In this document: one piece after another, positions 43,470 through 52,820 of the stretch
Numbering within the stretch: the stretch's first letter is position 1
Layout: every line of letters begins with the position of its first letter
Source: Microbispora triticiradicis
Lineage (GTDB): Bacteria > Actinomycetota > Actinomycetes > Streptosporangiales > Streptosporangiaceae
Assembly: GCA_003260025.2 (NCBI GenBank)
Contig: QFZU02000063.1
Span: 1-64,000 of the forward strand
Direction: 5' to 3'
DNA length: 64,000 nucleotides
Translations under genes and position numbers: made by a program
The notes under the pieces: generated by a model
The model's input: the letters and a program-made list of their open reading frames with translations, nothing else
Databases searched by the model: none
What the model was told of the DNA's origin: nothing

Positions 43470-45650
43470 TCAGAGCGGCGGGACGGCGTCCTTGGCCCGC
43501 TGGAGGGCGAGCTCGGGCCACCACTGGCCGCCGTACGGCGTGACCATGCCGTACACCGGGTCGGCGGAGCCGCTCTCGCCACGGGTGCACCGGGCGTCGG
43601 AGACCCCGGCCGGTCGCACCCACAGGTACGCGTCCACGAGCGCGCTGCCGGTGTCGGTGGTCGGCCGCGCCCCGGCGCCGCGTCCCGGGGGGTTGCACCA
43701 CTCCTGGGGGTCCTTGTACCTGCCCTCCGGCGGAGTCCACGCGCCCCTGCCGTTCCTGCTCGTGTCGACGACGAAGTGCGGCAGCCCGCCCGTGTCCCCG
43801 CTCGTGTCCCCGCCCGTCCCGGCGTCGGCGCACGTGCCGCTCCCCGACGATTTGATTTTGACGCAGGCGGCGAGGCGGGTGCCGTACGCGACGAGCGAGC
43901 CGGTCTCCTGGTAACCGGCGGCGTTGAGGTAGAAGCCGTCGGCCCGGGCGATGCCCGCCTCGACCAGCCGCGTCGCCATGACCTCGGGTGACGGCCAGCC
44001 CTCCAGGCTGCCGTCGAGGTAGACGGCGGTGTTCGGCAGCGTGCCGAGCCGTTCGACCGCCGAAGAGAGCATCCGCAGCCTGGCCCTCTGGTCGGCGGCG
44101 TTCCCGAGCGAGCACTCCGGCGAGCCCGGCAGCTCCGTGAGGCTGTTGGGCTCCAGCACGAACACCGCTCTGCGGTCGCCGACGGCCGAGGCGACGGCGT
44201 CGATCCAGGCGAGGTACTGCGCCGAGCCGGCCGCGCCGCCCTCGTTGCACGCGTGCAGCGGGAGGTCGTCGGTGACGAAGACCGGCACGGCGTCCTGCCG
44301 CGCGGCGGCCCCGAGCGCGGCGCTCGCCGTACGGCCCGCCTGGGCGGCGCTCGGCCCGGTCAGCCACACGGCCCTCGGCACCGCGGCCAGCTTCCGCATC
44401 GTCTCGGCGTCCTCGCCGCGCCCCGCGGCCGCCCAGGCCTCCGCCTGGCGCGCCTCGTCGCCCGCCGGGTCGGCGTAGAGCCGTACGTCCGGTTCGCGCA
44501 GCGGGTTGCCCGAGCCCGCGCCGCGAGCCGTCGTGCCCGTAGGTGCGGGGGTGGTGTACCCGGCGGGGCTCCCGGACGCCGCCAGGGGCTTCCCCGGCGT
44601 CCCGGACGACGGCTTCCCTGACGACGTGAGCCGGGCGGCGACGAAGACCCCCGCCGAGACCAGGACGGCGGCCACGACGGCCGCGATACCGAGTCTGACG
44701 CCGCCGGTGAGGCCGGGCCGGGACGGGCGGCCGGCCGCGTCCCCGGCGACCGTCGGCGCCCCGGTGACCGTCGCCGCCGGTGCGGCCGGCTCGGCTGCCG
44801 CGACCGGAGCGGCCGGTGCGATCAGCTCGACCGGCTCGTGGCCGGTCAGCATCTCGACGAGGCGCTGCGCCGTGGGGCGCCGGGCCGGCTCCTTCGCCAG
44901 CGCCAGGTCGACGATCGACCGCAGCCGGGGTTCGAGCCCCGAGATCTGCGGAGACTCGTGGAGCACCCGGTAGAGGATGCTCGGGATCGACCCGCCGCTG
45001 AACGGCGCCTGCCCGGAGGCGGTGTACGCCACCAGGGCGCCCCAGCCGAAGATGTCGGAGGCCGGGGTCAGCCGGTCGCCCTTCGCCTGCTCGGGCGACA
45101 TGAAGGACGGCGTCCCGGCGACGATGCCGCTCAGGTCCGCGGTGTTGTCGCTCACCTGGGCGATGCCGAAGTCGATGACCTTGGGGCCGACCGGCGACAG
45201 CAGCACGTTCGACGGCTTGAGGTCGCGGTGGATCACCCCCGCGCTGTGGATCGCCTGCAGGGCCACGGCCACGTTCACCGCGACCGCCTCCAGGCTCGAT
45301 CCCGACAGCGGCCCGCGGTCTCGTACGACCTCCTGGAGGGTGGGGCCGGGGACGTACTCGGTGGCGAGGTAGGCGACGTCGCCGTCCAGCCCGGCGCCGA
45401 TGACGGCGGCGGTGCAGAAGCGGGCGACCCGCTGCGCGGCGGCGACCTCCCGCTGGAACCGGCGCCGGAAACCGGGGTCGGCCGCCCACTGCGGGTGGAT
45501 CACCTTGACGGCGGCCTCCCGGCCCTCGTCGTCCCGGCCGAGATACACCGTGCCCATGCCGCCCTGACCGAGCCGCCCGAGAATGTGGAACGGCCCGATG
45601 CGCCGGGGATCGTCGTATCGCGGTCCGCCGCTCTCAGCGCCGTTCGTCAT
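43470..45650 (-). CDS. Ser/Thr kinase fused to an inactive GH6-like ectodomain
   Basis: The 726-aa chain has an intact Hanks-type kinase (residues 20-270: glycine loop GQGGMG 28-33, Lys49, HRDLKPSN 141-148, DFG 160-162, GTPSFMSPEQ), a Pro/Ala linker, one membrane helix (about 318-340), a Gly/Ser/Pro stalk, and a full GH6 cellulase-like domain (about 388-726). GH6 hallmarks are clear: VVDTSRNGRGAW, EWCNPPGRGAGARPTT, VDAYLWV and GGQWWPE. The catalytic-acid motif LEPD reads LEPN (Asn502), and the upstream RDC motif reads HAC, so two key Asp are lost; YLDG and the SDARC Asp remain. I infer a glycan-binding receptor kinase rather than an enzyme. Confidence 0.93.
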   Translation of the reverse strand: MTNGAESGGPRYDDPRRIGPFHILGRLGQGGMGTVYLGRDDEGREAAVKVIHPQWAADPGFRRRFQREVAAAQRVARFCTAAVIGAGLDGDVAYLATEYVPGPTLQEVVRDRGPLSGSSLEAVAVNVAVALQAIHSAGVIHRDLKPSNVLLSPVGPKVIDFGIAQVSDNTADLSGIVAGTPSFMSPEQAKGDRLTPASDIFGWGALVAYTASGQAPFSGGSIPSILYRVLHESPQISGLEPRLRSIVDLALAKEPARRPTAQRLVEMLTGHEPVELIAPAAPVAAAEPAAPAATVTGAPTVAGDAAGRPSRPGLTGGVRLGIAAVVAAVLVSAGVFVAARLTSSGKPSSGTPGKPLAASGSPAGYTTPAPTGTTARGAGSGNPLREPDVRLYADPAGDEARQAEAWAAAGRGEDAETMRKLAAVPRAVWLTGPSAAQAGRTASAALGAAARQDAVPVFVTDDLPLHACNEGGAAGSAQYLAWIDAVASAVGDRRAVFVLEPNSLTELPGSPECSLGNAADQRARLRMLSSAVERLGTLPNTAVYLDGSLEGWPSPEVMATRLVEAGIARADGFYLNAAGYQETGSLVAYGTRLAACVKIKSSGSGTCADAGTGGDTSGDTGGLPHFVVDTSRNGRGAWTPPEGRYKDPQEWCNPPGRGAGARPTTDTGSALVDAYLWVRPAGVSDARCTRGESGSADPVYGMVTPYGGQWWPELALQRAKDAVPPL

Positions 45651-45785
45651 GCTTTTCCCCGATCGCCGGTTCAGGCGCGATCCTAACTAATATCGGTGTC
45701 CGAAAGCGGCGTACAGCGGGCGTCAAGCGCATTGAAAGCGGCCTGCGACAAAGTGAGCGCAACAACAGAGGAAAGGAACCCCGCA

Positions 45786-46289
45786 ATGGCGCTCACCCGC
45801 TCCCTGGCCGGCATCACGCTGGCGGCCGGCATCTTCGCTCTCGCCCCGCTCGCCACCGCCACCGCCGCCGAGGCCGCCACCACGCAGGCCACCGCCGCCC
45901 AGGCCGCCTTCAAGCCCTGGGGCCCGTACTTCGCGGTGGGCTCGAAGGCCAAGGTGAGCGGTTCGCTGACGGCCGCGGCCAAGGACGACCCCAGCGTGCC
46001 CGCGCCGTGGGTCAAGGTCTCCGGCAGCGTCGTCGACCGGACCCGTTCCTCGTCCTCCTGCGGCTGGGCGCTCTTCCGCGTCAGCTGGTTCGACTCCTCC
46101 AACACGCCGCACCTGGCCTACCGCAACTACCGCACCTGCTCGTACAACGTGAAGAAGAAGTTCGCCTTCACGATGAAGAACGTCGGGGAGGTCGAGCTCA
46201 AGGTCTGCTCCGAGGGCAAGGCCGCCAAGCCGTCGCTCAACTGCCAGTACGCCGGCACCTGGAAGACGCTGTACGCCTACTACAAGTAG
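45786..46289 (+). CDS. Small secreted protein, function unknown
   Basis: The 167-aa product has a signal peptide (LAGITLAAGIFALAPLATAT, cleavage likely after the AEA near residue 30) and a mature domain of about 135 residues rich in Ser, Lys and aromatic residues. Four Cys in the mature part (SSCGW, RTCSY, KVCSE, LNCQY) could form two disulfides. The strand-rich pattern suggests a small beta domain. I do not recognise a family. It diverges from the GH6-kinase gene across 135 bp and may be linked to it only by position. AGGAAAGGAA lies upstream of ATG 45786. Confidence 0.8.
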   Translation: MALTRSLAGITLAAGIFALAPLATATAAEAATTQATAAQAAFKPWGPYFAVGSKAKVSGSLTAAAKDDPSVPAPWVKVSGSVVDRTRSSSSCGWALFRVSWFDSSNTPHLAYRNYRTCSYNVKKKFAFTMKNVGEVELKVCSEGKAAKPSLNCQYAGTWKTLYAYYK

Positions 46290-46321
46290 AGCCTCCCCGG
46301 GTCATCTTCTAAGGTGACGGT

Positions 46322-47377
46322 ATGCCGCGATTCCGCTCGATCCTCGACAGCATGCCGCCCTACAAGCCCGGCAAGGCGGTGGTCTCCCCGGAGGGCCGGT
46401 CGTACAAGCTGTCCTCCAACGAGAGCCCGTACGGGCCGCTGCCGTCGGTGGTCGAGGCGGTCGCGCGGGCGGCCACCGAGGTCCACCGCTATCCCGACCC
46501 CGGCGCCGTCCGGCTCACCGAGGCGCTCGCCGAGCGGTACGACGTGCCCGCCGGGCACGTCGCGCTCGGCGCCGGGTCGGTGGCGGTGGCGCAGCAGATC
46601 CTGGCGGCGGTGGGCGAGCCCGGTGCGGACGTCCTGTACGCCTGGCGCTCCTTCGAGGCCTATCCGCTGCTCGCGGACCTCTCGGGCGCCCGCTCCATCC
46701 AGGTGCCGCTGCGCGACGAGACGCACGACCTCGACGCGATGGCCGACGCCCTCACGCCGGAGACCCGCCTGGTCTTCGTGTGCAACCCCAACAATCCGAC
46801 CGGCACCGTGAACCGGACCGAGGAGCTCAGGCGGTTCCTCGGCCGGGTGCCCGGCGACGTCACGGTCGTCCTCGACGAGGCGTACCGGGAGTACGTGCGG
46901 GACGCCGACGTGCCGGACGGCCTCACGCTCTACCGCGAGCACCCGAACGTCGCCGTCCTGCGCACGTTCTCCAAGGCGTACGGCCTGGCGGGGCTGCGGG
47001 TCGGCTACCTGATCGGGCACGAGCCGGTGGCCGCGGCCGTCCGCAAGACGCTGCTGCCCTTCGCGGTCAACCACCTCGCGCAGGCCGCCGCCATCGCGTC
47101 TCTCGACGCGGAGGACGAGCTGCTGGAGCGGGTCGAGACCGTCATCAAGGAGCGCACGCGCGTGCGGGAGGCCCTGCTGTCGCAGGGCTGGACGGTCCCG
47201 CCCACCGAGGCCAACTTCGTGTGGCTGCGCCTCGGCGAACGCACGACGGAGTTCGCCGCGGAGTGCGCGGCCGTCGGCGTCGCCGTGCGTCCGTTCGACG
47301 GCGAGGGGGCCAGGGTGTCCATCGGCGACCCCGAGGCCAACGACGTCTTCCTGTCCGTGGCCCAGGCCTTCGTCTGA
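46322..47377 (+). CDS. HisC-like PLP aminotransferase
   Basis: This 351-aa fold-type I aminotransferase resembles histidinol-phosphate aminotransferases. It has [16 protein letters not shown] at the start, [13 protein letters not shown] with the PLP-contact Asn, [11 protein letters not shown] with the Asp that pairs with the PLP ring nitrogen, and the PLP Lys in [15 protein letters not shown]. Actinobacteria also use close paralogues as aromatic amino acid aminotransferases, and no his genes are nearby, so the substrate is open. TAAGGT lies 6 nt before ATG 46322, fitting a leaderless mRNA. Confidence 0.9.
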   Translation: MPRFRSILDSMPPYKPGKAVVSPEGRSYKLSSNESPYGPLPSVVEAVARAATEVHRYPDPGAVRLTEALAERYDVPAGHVALGAGSVAVAQQILAAVGEPGADVLYAWRSFEAYPLLADLSGARSIQVPLRDETHDLDAMADALTPETRLVFVCNPNNPTGTVNRTEELRRFLGRVPGDVTVVLDEAYREYVRDADVPDGLTLYREHPNVAVLRTFSKAYGLAGLRVGYLIGHEPVAAAVRKTLLPFAVNHLAQAAAIASLDAEDELLERVETVIKERTRVREALLSQGWTVPPTEANFVWLRLGERTTEFAAECAAVGVAVRPFDGEGARVSIGDPEANDVFLSVAQAFV

Positions 47378-47400
47378 GCGGTCCTCCCATCGAAGGGAGA

Positions 47401-47473
47401 GTGTGGACGGCGGCCGCGCTGCCGGGGCACACCGGCCCCACGCCGTCTGCCCGGCGCCGAGCGCCGTCCACAC
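47401..47473. terminator. Long hairpin between convergent genes
   Basis: GTGTGGACGGCG (47401-47412) is perfectly complementary to 47462-47473, giving a 12-bp stem. The loop holds a nested GGGGC/GCCCC hairpin. It lies between the aminotransferase stop and the end of the convergent regulator gene, so it probably terminates transcription from both sides. Confidence 0.65.
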
Positions 47474-47494
47474 CTGTCGTTCACGACCGCCCGG

Positions 47495-48841
47495 TCACCG
47501 GCTGAGCTTCTCCACGATCAGCCGGTAGAGCTGGCGCGGCCGGCCCGGCTGCGGAGTGCGGTTCGGCGGAAGCGGCCACGCGAGTCCCTCGTCAACCAGC
47601 GTGCGCAGCAACCGGCGAGCCGTACGCGGGGTGACCCCGAGCATGCGCCCGGCCCCCTCCGCGTCCACGACCGTGTCTCCGCCTTCCAGCTTGGCCGCCA
47701 GGCGCGCCAGCACCTCGACGCCCTTGGGCTTGATCGGCCCGCCCGGCTGGGGAGGCATCCGGGGCGGCGGCACCAGGGCCCGGCCCTCCCGGTCGACCGC
47801 GAAGCCCTGGGGCTGTTTGCCGCCCTGGGTGCGGGCGAGCGCGCCCCGCGCGTGCGTCTCGGCCTCGTGTGTCGTGCGGCCCATCCCCACGCCCACCTCG
47901 ACGGCGAGCCCCAGCTCCTCGCGGATCCTGGCGGCGAAGGGCAGCACCCGGAACCCGTCGGTGGCGGCCGCGATCGAGCCCTTGGTCGCCACGACCAGGT
48001 AGCTGTGGTCGTCGATCGGCCACACGCTCGCGTTGATCCGGTTGGCCTCCTGCACGAGCAGGCGGTGCAGCGACAGCCGGAGCTCGTCCCGCCAGTAGCG
48101 CGGGGCGGCTCGCCGTACCGGCTCGCGCAGCGTCGGCACCTCCACCAGCACGACCGTGAGCTGCGACTCCTCCAGCCGGTGCCGGGCGCCGAGCAGCGCC
48201 GCCGTGTGCAGTGCCGTCCGTACGGCCGCGGACGTCGGCCGGATCGGCACGACCGGCACCCCGGCCGAGGTCAGCCGGTCGGCCACTCCCTGGACGCACG
48301 TCAGCGCGCCCGTGGTGGCCCCCTGGCGGAACAACCGCTCGTGGAAGGCCGTGACCGTGCCGATCGGGCCCGGCTCGTCGCGGCTGTGCACCTCCCCCGA
48401 GGGGAGGTTGAGGTCCGCGTACGCCTCGTCGATGTCCGGCCGCCCGAGCACGTCCACGCTCACCCGGCGGGGATCCGTCCGCTCGTCCAGTGAGGCCCGC
48501 GCGATCGCCGCCACCAGTGCCGCTCCGCCGAGCTGCACGTGTGTCGCGGGCATCGTCAGCACTCCGGCCCGCCGGGCGAGCTCGAAGGGCACCGGGCTCG
48601 CGAACAGGCAGGCGTCCACACCCGGCCCGAGCCGGGTCACCTTGTCCGCGGCCTCCTGCTCGTCCCTGTACGCGGCGGCGACCAGCCGACAGGGCACCGG
48701 GGCCGCAGAGTGCCCCATGAGCATCACGCGTTCGACCAAATCATGTGACCCCACCACGCCGATGGTGAGGTCGGGTGTCACCGTCCCCAGACGTGACCCG
48801 CGCGGAGTGTCTTCCGTGCGCTCGACCAATGTTCGTCCCAT
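47495..48841 (-). CDS. Regulator-like protein with C-terminal winged helix
   Basis: The 448-aa protein has three parts. Residues 20-235 look like a periplasmic-binding-type or PrpR-like sensor fold (VDACLFASPVPFELARRAGV). Residues 240-345 resemble a degenerate GGDEF or GTP-cyclohydrolase III-like domain (SVWPIDDHSYLVVATKG, then VEVGVGMGRTTHEAETHARG). The end is a winged helix (GRMLGVTPRTARRLLRTLVD). I infer a DNA-binding regulator that senses a nucleotide or small ligand. I do not recognise the family by name. ATG 48841 is chosen over an upstream start at 48949 as the protein then begins just before DLTIGVVG. It lies 160 bp downstream of murA. Confidence 0.75.
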   Translation of the reverse strand: MGRTLVERTEDTPRGSRLGTVTPDLTIGVVGSHDLVERVMLMGHSAAPVPCRLVAAAYRDEQEAADKVTRLGPGVDACLFASPVPFELARRAGVLTMPATHVQLGGAALVAAIARASLDERTDPRRVSVDVLGRPDIDEAYADLNLPSGEVHSRDEPGPIGTVTAFHERLFRQGATTGALTCVQGVADRLTSAGVPVVPIRPTSAAVRTALHTAALLGARHRLEESQLTVVLVEVPTLREPVRRAAPRYWRDELRLSLHRLLVQEANRINASVWPIDDHSYLVVATKGSIAAATDGFRVLPFAARIREELGLAVEVGVGMGRTTHEAETHARGALARTQGGKQPQGFAVDREGRALVPPPRMPPQPGGPIKPKGVEVLARLAAKLEGGDTVVDAEGAGRMLGVTPRTARRLLRTLVDEGLAWPLPPNRTPQPGRPRQLYRLIVEKLSR

Positions 48842-49001
48842 CCCACGTCGCCCTCGTTGTTGTGGCTTCTCTTTGGAACGATCGCTGGTTAAGGCCGTAA
48901 TGTCACGCCCAGATTTTCCGGAATACCATTCTGGGTGGTCGAGCCGCATCCGTAATATCCCGGATACCCCCTGGTCAGGGCGTTAGTAAAGGTTTTCGGA
49001 C

Positions 49002-50279
49002 TCAGCGGCCGTCCGAAGTGGAAATTTCACGCACCACATCAGCGCCAAGCGCCTGCATGCGCTGCGCCAGCGCACCGTGGCCGCGGTCGATGAGATAACC
49101 CGACCCGATCGACGTCTCTCCCTGGGCGGCGAGACCGGCGAGCACGAGCGCGATTCCGGACCTGAGGTCGTGGGCCGTCACGCCGGCGCCGTGCAGCGGC
49201 GTCGGGCCGTGCACCACCGCGCGGCTCCCCTCCACCTCGACGTTCGCGCCCATCTTGTTGAGCTCGCCCGCGAGCGCGAAGCGGCCGTCGAAGATGCGCT
49301 CGTGGATGTAGCTGGAGCCCTCCGCGAGGCAGGCCACCGTCATCAGGGGCGACTGCAGGTCGGTCGCGAAGCCGGGGTAGGTGTCGGTGATCACGTTGAT
49401 CGGGCGCAGCGGCCGGTCGCGGCGCACCTGGAGGACCGCGCCGTGCTCCTCGAACTCGACGCCCATCTGCTCCAGCTTCCAGCGGACCACGCCGAGGTGC
49501 TCCAGCGAGGCGCCGACCAGGCTCACGTCGCCGCCGGTGATCGCCGCGGCCATGGCGAACACGCCCGCGTCGAGCCGGTCCGGCATCACCGTGTGCTCGA
49601 CCGCGGTCAGTTCGTCGACGCCCTCGACCGTGATGAAGCCGGTCCCGCCGCCGCGGATGCGCGCCCCCATCCGGCTCAGCATCGTGATGACGTCGAGCAC
49701 CTCGGGTTCGAGCGCCGCGTTCTCGATCACGGTGGTGCCCCGGGCGAGGGAGGCCGCCATGATCAGGTTCTCGGTGCCGGTGTGTGAGGGGGTGTCGAGA
49801 TAGAGCGGGGCGCCGAGCAGGCCGCCGGCCTTGATGTGGATGACGGCCTCGCCCTCGTCCACCATCGCGCCGAGGCGCTTGTAGCCGAGGTAGTGGAAGT
49901 CGAGGTTGCGGCTGCCGAGGTTGCAGCCGCCGATGCCCTCGATGATCGCCTCGCCGAGGCGGTGGAGCAGGGCCGGGACGAACAGCACCGATCCCCGGAA
50001 CCGGCGGGCGATCTCGGCGGGCAGGACCGGGCTGGTCAGCCGGGAGGCGTCGATGACGAGCGTCCGCTCGCTCTCGTGGAACTCCACCTTCGCCCCGATG
50101 GCCTCGGCGAGCTCGACCGCCCGGCGCACGTCCTCGATGACGGGCACGTTGCGGAGCACCGTACGGCCTTCGGCCGCGAGCAGCGCCGCCCCGATCATGG
50201 GCAGTACGGCGTTCTTCGCGCCCTGGATGAAGGCGGTTCCACGCAGTACGTTGCCACCGCGCACGCGGTAACTGACCAT
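49002..50279 (-). CDS. murA: UDP-GlcNAc 1-carboxyvinyltransferase homologue (MurA)
   Basis: The 425-aa EPSP-synthase-fold protein matches MurA, which adds enolpyruvate to UDP-GlcNAc in the first step of peptidoglycan synthesis. Key residues are in place: Lys in IQGAKNAVLPM, Cys in GGCNLGSRNLDFH, Asp in FATDLQSPLM and Arg in HDLRSGIALVLAG. The active Cys is what fosfomycin modifies; many actinobacterial MurA enzymes have Asp there, so this one may be the sensitive type or a paralogue with another role. ATG 50279 gives the family N-terminus and has AGGAG upstream; the frame is open to 50336. Confidence 0.92.
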   Translation of the reverse strand: MVSYRVRGGNVLRGTAFIQGAKNAVLPMIGAALLAAEGRTVLRNVPVIEDVRRAVELAEAIGAKVEFHESERTLVIDASRLTSPVLPAEIARRFRGSVLFVPALLHRLGEAIIEGIGGCNLGSRNLDFHYLGYKRLGAMVDEGEAVIHIKAGGLLGAPLYLDTPSHTGTENLIMAASLARGTTVIENAALEPEVLDVITMLSRMGARIRGGGTGFITVEGVDELTAVEHTVMPDRLDAGVFAMAAAITGGDVSLVGASLEHLGVVRWKLEQMGVEFEEHGAVLQVRRDRPLRPINVITDTYPGFATDLQSPLMTVACLAEGSSYIHERIFDGRFALAGELNKMGANVEVEGSRAVVHGPTPLHGAGVTAHDLRSGIALVLAGLAAQGETSIGSGYLIDRGHGALAQRMQALGADVVREISTSDGR

Positions 50280-50397
50280 GAATTCGACTCCTATGTTGGG
50301 GGAAAAGTGGGGGGACTCGCGTCGGCCGGCAGCCACGTCGTCGGCGAATGCGTCGGCCTAGAGTAGCCGCTGTCCCGGGCGTTTCGGGGAGGAACTA

Positions 50398-50445
50398 CCC
50401 CCAGAACAGACGGGGGAACAGGTCACACGAGATGACTTGTGTGAC
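50398..50445 (-). terminator. Two hairpins downstream of purC
   Basis: CCCCC/GGGGG (50398-50416, 9-nt loop) and GTCACAC/GTGTGAC (50422-50445, 10-nt loop) lie just after the purC stop on the minus strand. They are a plausible terminator for purC and also lie upstream of murA, which reads in the same direction. Confidence 0.4.
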
Positions 50446-50454
50446 GTTTGTGAC

Positions 50455-51303
50455 TCAGGCGCGGAAGCGCTCTCCGGTGAGGCGCTCGTACGCCTCCACG
50501 TAACGGTCGCGCGTGCGCTCGACGATCTCGTCCGGCAGCCGCGGAGGAGCCTCGCCGGAGGCCCTGTCCCAGCCCGACGCGGGCGACAGCAGCCAGTCCC
50601 GGACGAACTGCTTGTCGAACGACGGCTGGGAGCGGCCCGGCTCCCACTGGTCCAGCGGCCAGAAGCGCGACGAGTCGGGGGTCAGCACCTCGTCCCCCAG
50701 AGTCAGCACGCCGTCGGAGTCCCAGCCCAGCTCGATCTTGGTGTCCGCCAGGATGATGCCGCGGTCCAGGGCGATCTCCGCCCCCCGGCGGTAGACGCCG
50801 AGGGTGATGTCACGCAGCCGCTCGGCCACGTCCGCGCCCACCTCGGCGACGACCTGCTCGAACGTCATCGGCTCGTCGTGCTCGCCCATCGGGGCCTTCG
50901 TCGACGGCGTGAAGATCGGCTCGGGCAGCCGCGACCCGTCGGTGAGCCCCTCCGGGAGCCGTACGCCGGAGACGACGCCCTCCCTGCGATAGTCGGTCAG
51001 CCCGGAGCCCGTGAGGTAGCCGCGGGCCACGCACTCCACCGGCACCATCCGCAGCTTCCGGCACAGGACCCCGCGCCCGGCGAACTCCGCGGGCACGTCG
51101 GCCGGGACGACGTGGTTGGGCACGACGTCCTTGAGCTGCTCGAACCACCACAGCGACAGCCGGGTGAGAATCTCCCCCTTGTCGGGGATGCCGGGTTCGA
51201 GGACGTAGTCGAAGGCCGAGATGCGATCGGACGCGACCATCAGCAGCAACCCCTCGGGGGTCTCGTAAAGGTCGCGTACCTTGCCGGAGTGGAGGTGCTT
51301 CAC
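50455..51303 (-). CDS. purC: SAICAR synthase
   Basis: The 282-aa enzyme joins aspartate to CAIR with ATP in purine synthesis. It shows the opening HSGKVRDLYE with the ATP loop, MVASDRISAFDY, VECVARGYLTGSG, and LADTKIELGWD near the C-terminus, all family landmarks. The start is GTG 51303 (GGGAGAA about 9 nt upstream); the same frame is open far into purD, but that part is an antisense-free shadow in another reading frame of purD. It follows purD by 53 bp on the same strand, and they probably form an operon. Confidence 0.95.
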   Translation of the reverse strand: MKHLHSGKVRDLYETPEGLLLMVASDRISAFDYVLEPGIPDKGEILTRLSLWWFEQLKDVVPNHVVPADVPAEFAGRGVLCRKLRMVPVECVARGYLTGSGLTDYRREGVVSGVRLPEGLTDGSRLPEPIFTPSTKAPMGEHDEPMTFEQVVAEVGADVAERLRDITLGVYRRGAEIALDRGIILADTKIELGWDSDGVLTLGDEVLTPDSSRFWPLDQWEPGRSQPSFDKQFVRDWLLSPASGWDRASGEAPPRLPDEIVERTRDRYVEAYERLTGERFRA

Positions 51304-51356
51304 CCCGCCATTCTCCCAGCTCCTCACCCCGTGTCGCGTCAGGAGGAGGGGTCGCG

Positions 51357-52598
51357 TCAGGAGGAGGCGGCGGTCAGGGCGATGTCGGAGCGGTGGTGGG
51401 AGCCGCGCAGGGTGATCTGCTCCAGCGCCTCGTAGGCCCGCGTCCTCGCCTCGGCCAGGTCGGCGCCGGTCCCTACCACGTTGAGCACCCGCCCGCCGTT
51501 CGACACCAGCCGGTTCTCCGGGTCGAGGGCCGTCCCGGCGTGCAGCACGTACGCCTCGTCGGTCGCCGCGGGAAGCCCCGCGACGGGGTCGCCCTTCGCC
51601 GGGTCGGCCGGGTAGTTCTCGGCGGCGAGCACCACGGTCACGGCGGCGCCGTCGCGCCAGCGCAGCGGCGGATGGTCCGCGAGGGTTCCGGTCGCGCACG
51701 CGAGCAGCAGCCCGCCCAGCGGGGTCTCCAGCCGGTCGAGCACGACCTGGGTCTCCGGGTCGCCGAACCGCGCGTTGAACTCGATCACGCGGGGGCCGTC
51801 GGCGGTCAGGGCCAGCCCCGCGTACAGCACGCCCGTGTACGGCGTGCCGCGCCGGGCCATCTCGGCGACCGTCGGTCGCACGATCTCCGCCATGACCCGC
51901 TCCGGCAGGCCCTCCGGGGCCCAGGGGAGCGGCGTGTACGCCCCCATGCCGCCGGTGTTGGGGCCCTTGTCGCCGTCGTAGGCCCGCTTGAAGTCCTGGG
52001 CCGGCTGGAGCGCCACCGCGCTCGTCCCGTCGCACAGGGCGAACAGCGACACCTCCGGGCCGTCGAGGAACTCCTCGATCACCACCCGCTCGCACGACCG
52101 CGCGTGCTCCAGGGCCTCCTCGCGGCTGTCGGTCACGACCACGCCCTTGCCCGCGGCCAGGCCGTCGTCCTTCACGACGTACGGAGGGCCGAAGGCGTCG
52201 AGCGCCGCCGCGGCCTCCTCCTCGGTCACGCACGTGTACGCCCGCGCGGTCGGCACGCCCGCGGCCGTCATGACGTCCTTGGCGAACGCCTTGGAACCCT
52301 CGACCGCGGCCGCCCGGGCCGACGGCCCGAAGCAGGGGATGCCCGCGGCCCTGACCGCGTCGGCCACGCCGGCGACCAGCGGCGCCTCCGGGCCGATCAC
52401 GACGAGACCCGCGCCCAGGCGCTCGGCGAGGGCGGTCACCGCCGCGCCGTCGGTGGGCGTGACCTGGTGCAGGGTGGCCACCTCGGCGATGCCGGCGTTG
52501 CCGGGGGCGCAGTGGACTTCGACGACGGAGGGGTCCAGCCGCAGGGCCCGGCACAGAGCGTGCTCGCGACCCCCGGAACCGATGACAAGAACGCGCAC
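51357..52598 (-). CDS. purD: Phosphoribosylamine-glycine ligase
   Basis: The 413-aa GAR synthetase joins glycine to phosphoribosylamine with ATP. The start [14 protein letters not shown] is the family signature, followed by [14 protein letters not shown] in the ATP-grasp domain, [14 protein letters not shown] with the metal-binding acidic residues, and the C-terminal segment [20 protein letters not shown]. It is the first gene of a likely purD-purC operon. GTG 52598 is the start; GAGAAT lies 6 nt upstream, which may be a -10 of a leaderless transcript. Confidence 0.96.
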   Translation of the reverse strand: MRVLVIGSGGREHALCRALRLDPSVVEVHCAPGNAGIAEVATLHQVTPTDGAAVTALAERLGAGLVVIGPEAPLVAGVADAVRAAGIPCFGPSARAAAVEGSKAFAKDVMTAAGVPTARAYTCVTEEEAAAALDAFGPPYVVKDDGLAAGKGVVVTDSREEALEHARSCERVVIEEFLDGPEVSLFALCDGTSAVALQPAQDFKRAYDGDKGPNTGGMGAYTPLPWAPEGLPERVMAEIVRPTVAEMARRGTPYTGVLYAGLALTADGPRVIEFNARFGDPETQVVLDRLETPLGGLLLACATGTLADHPPLRWRDGAAVTVVLAAENYPADPAKGDPVAGLPAATDEAYVLHAGTALDPENRLVSNGGRVLNVVGTGADLAEARTRAYEALEQITLRGSHHRSDIALTAASS

Positions 52599-52820
52599 CC
52601 GCTCATTCTCGCAGTCTTCTCCGCGTCCTCCGCCGTCCGGCCTCCGTACAGGCCGATGGGTGCCGGATACACAGGGGTGACCAGTTTGTCCGACCCCTTT
52701 TTGGCAAGAAGTGCATGATCGGAGGGTCTTGACGCCGGTACCCTGGAACAGGCGTCACGCAGCCGTGTGCTAGGTTGGACAGGCTTCGCGCTGTCTCGTA
52801 GTGATTGGAGGTGGTCTGGG

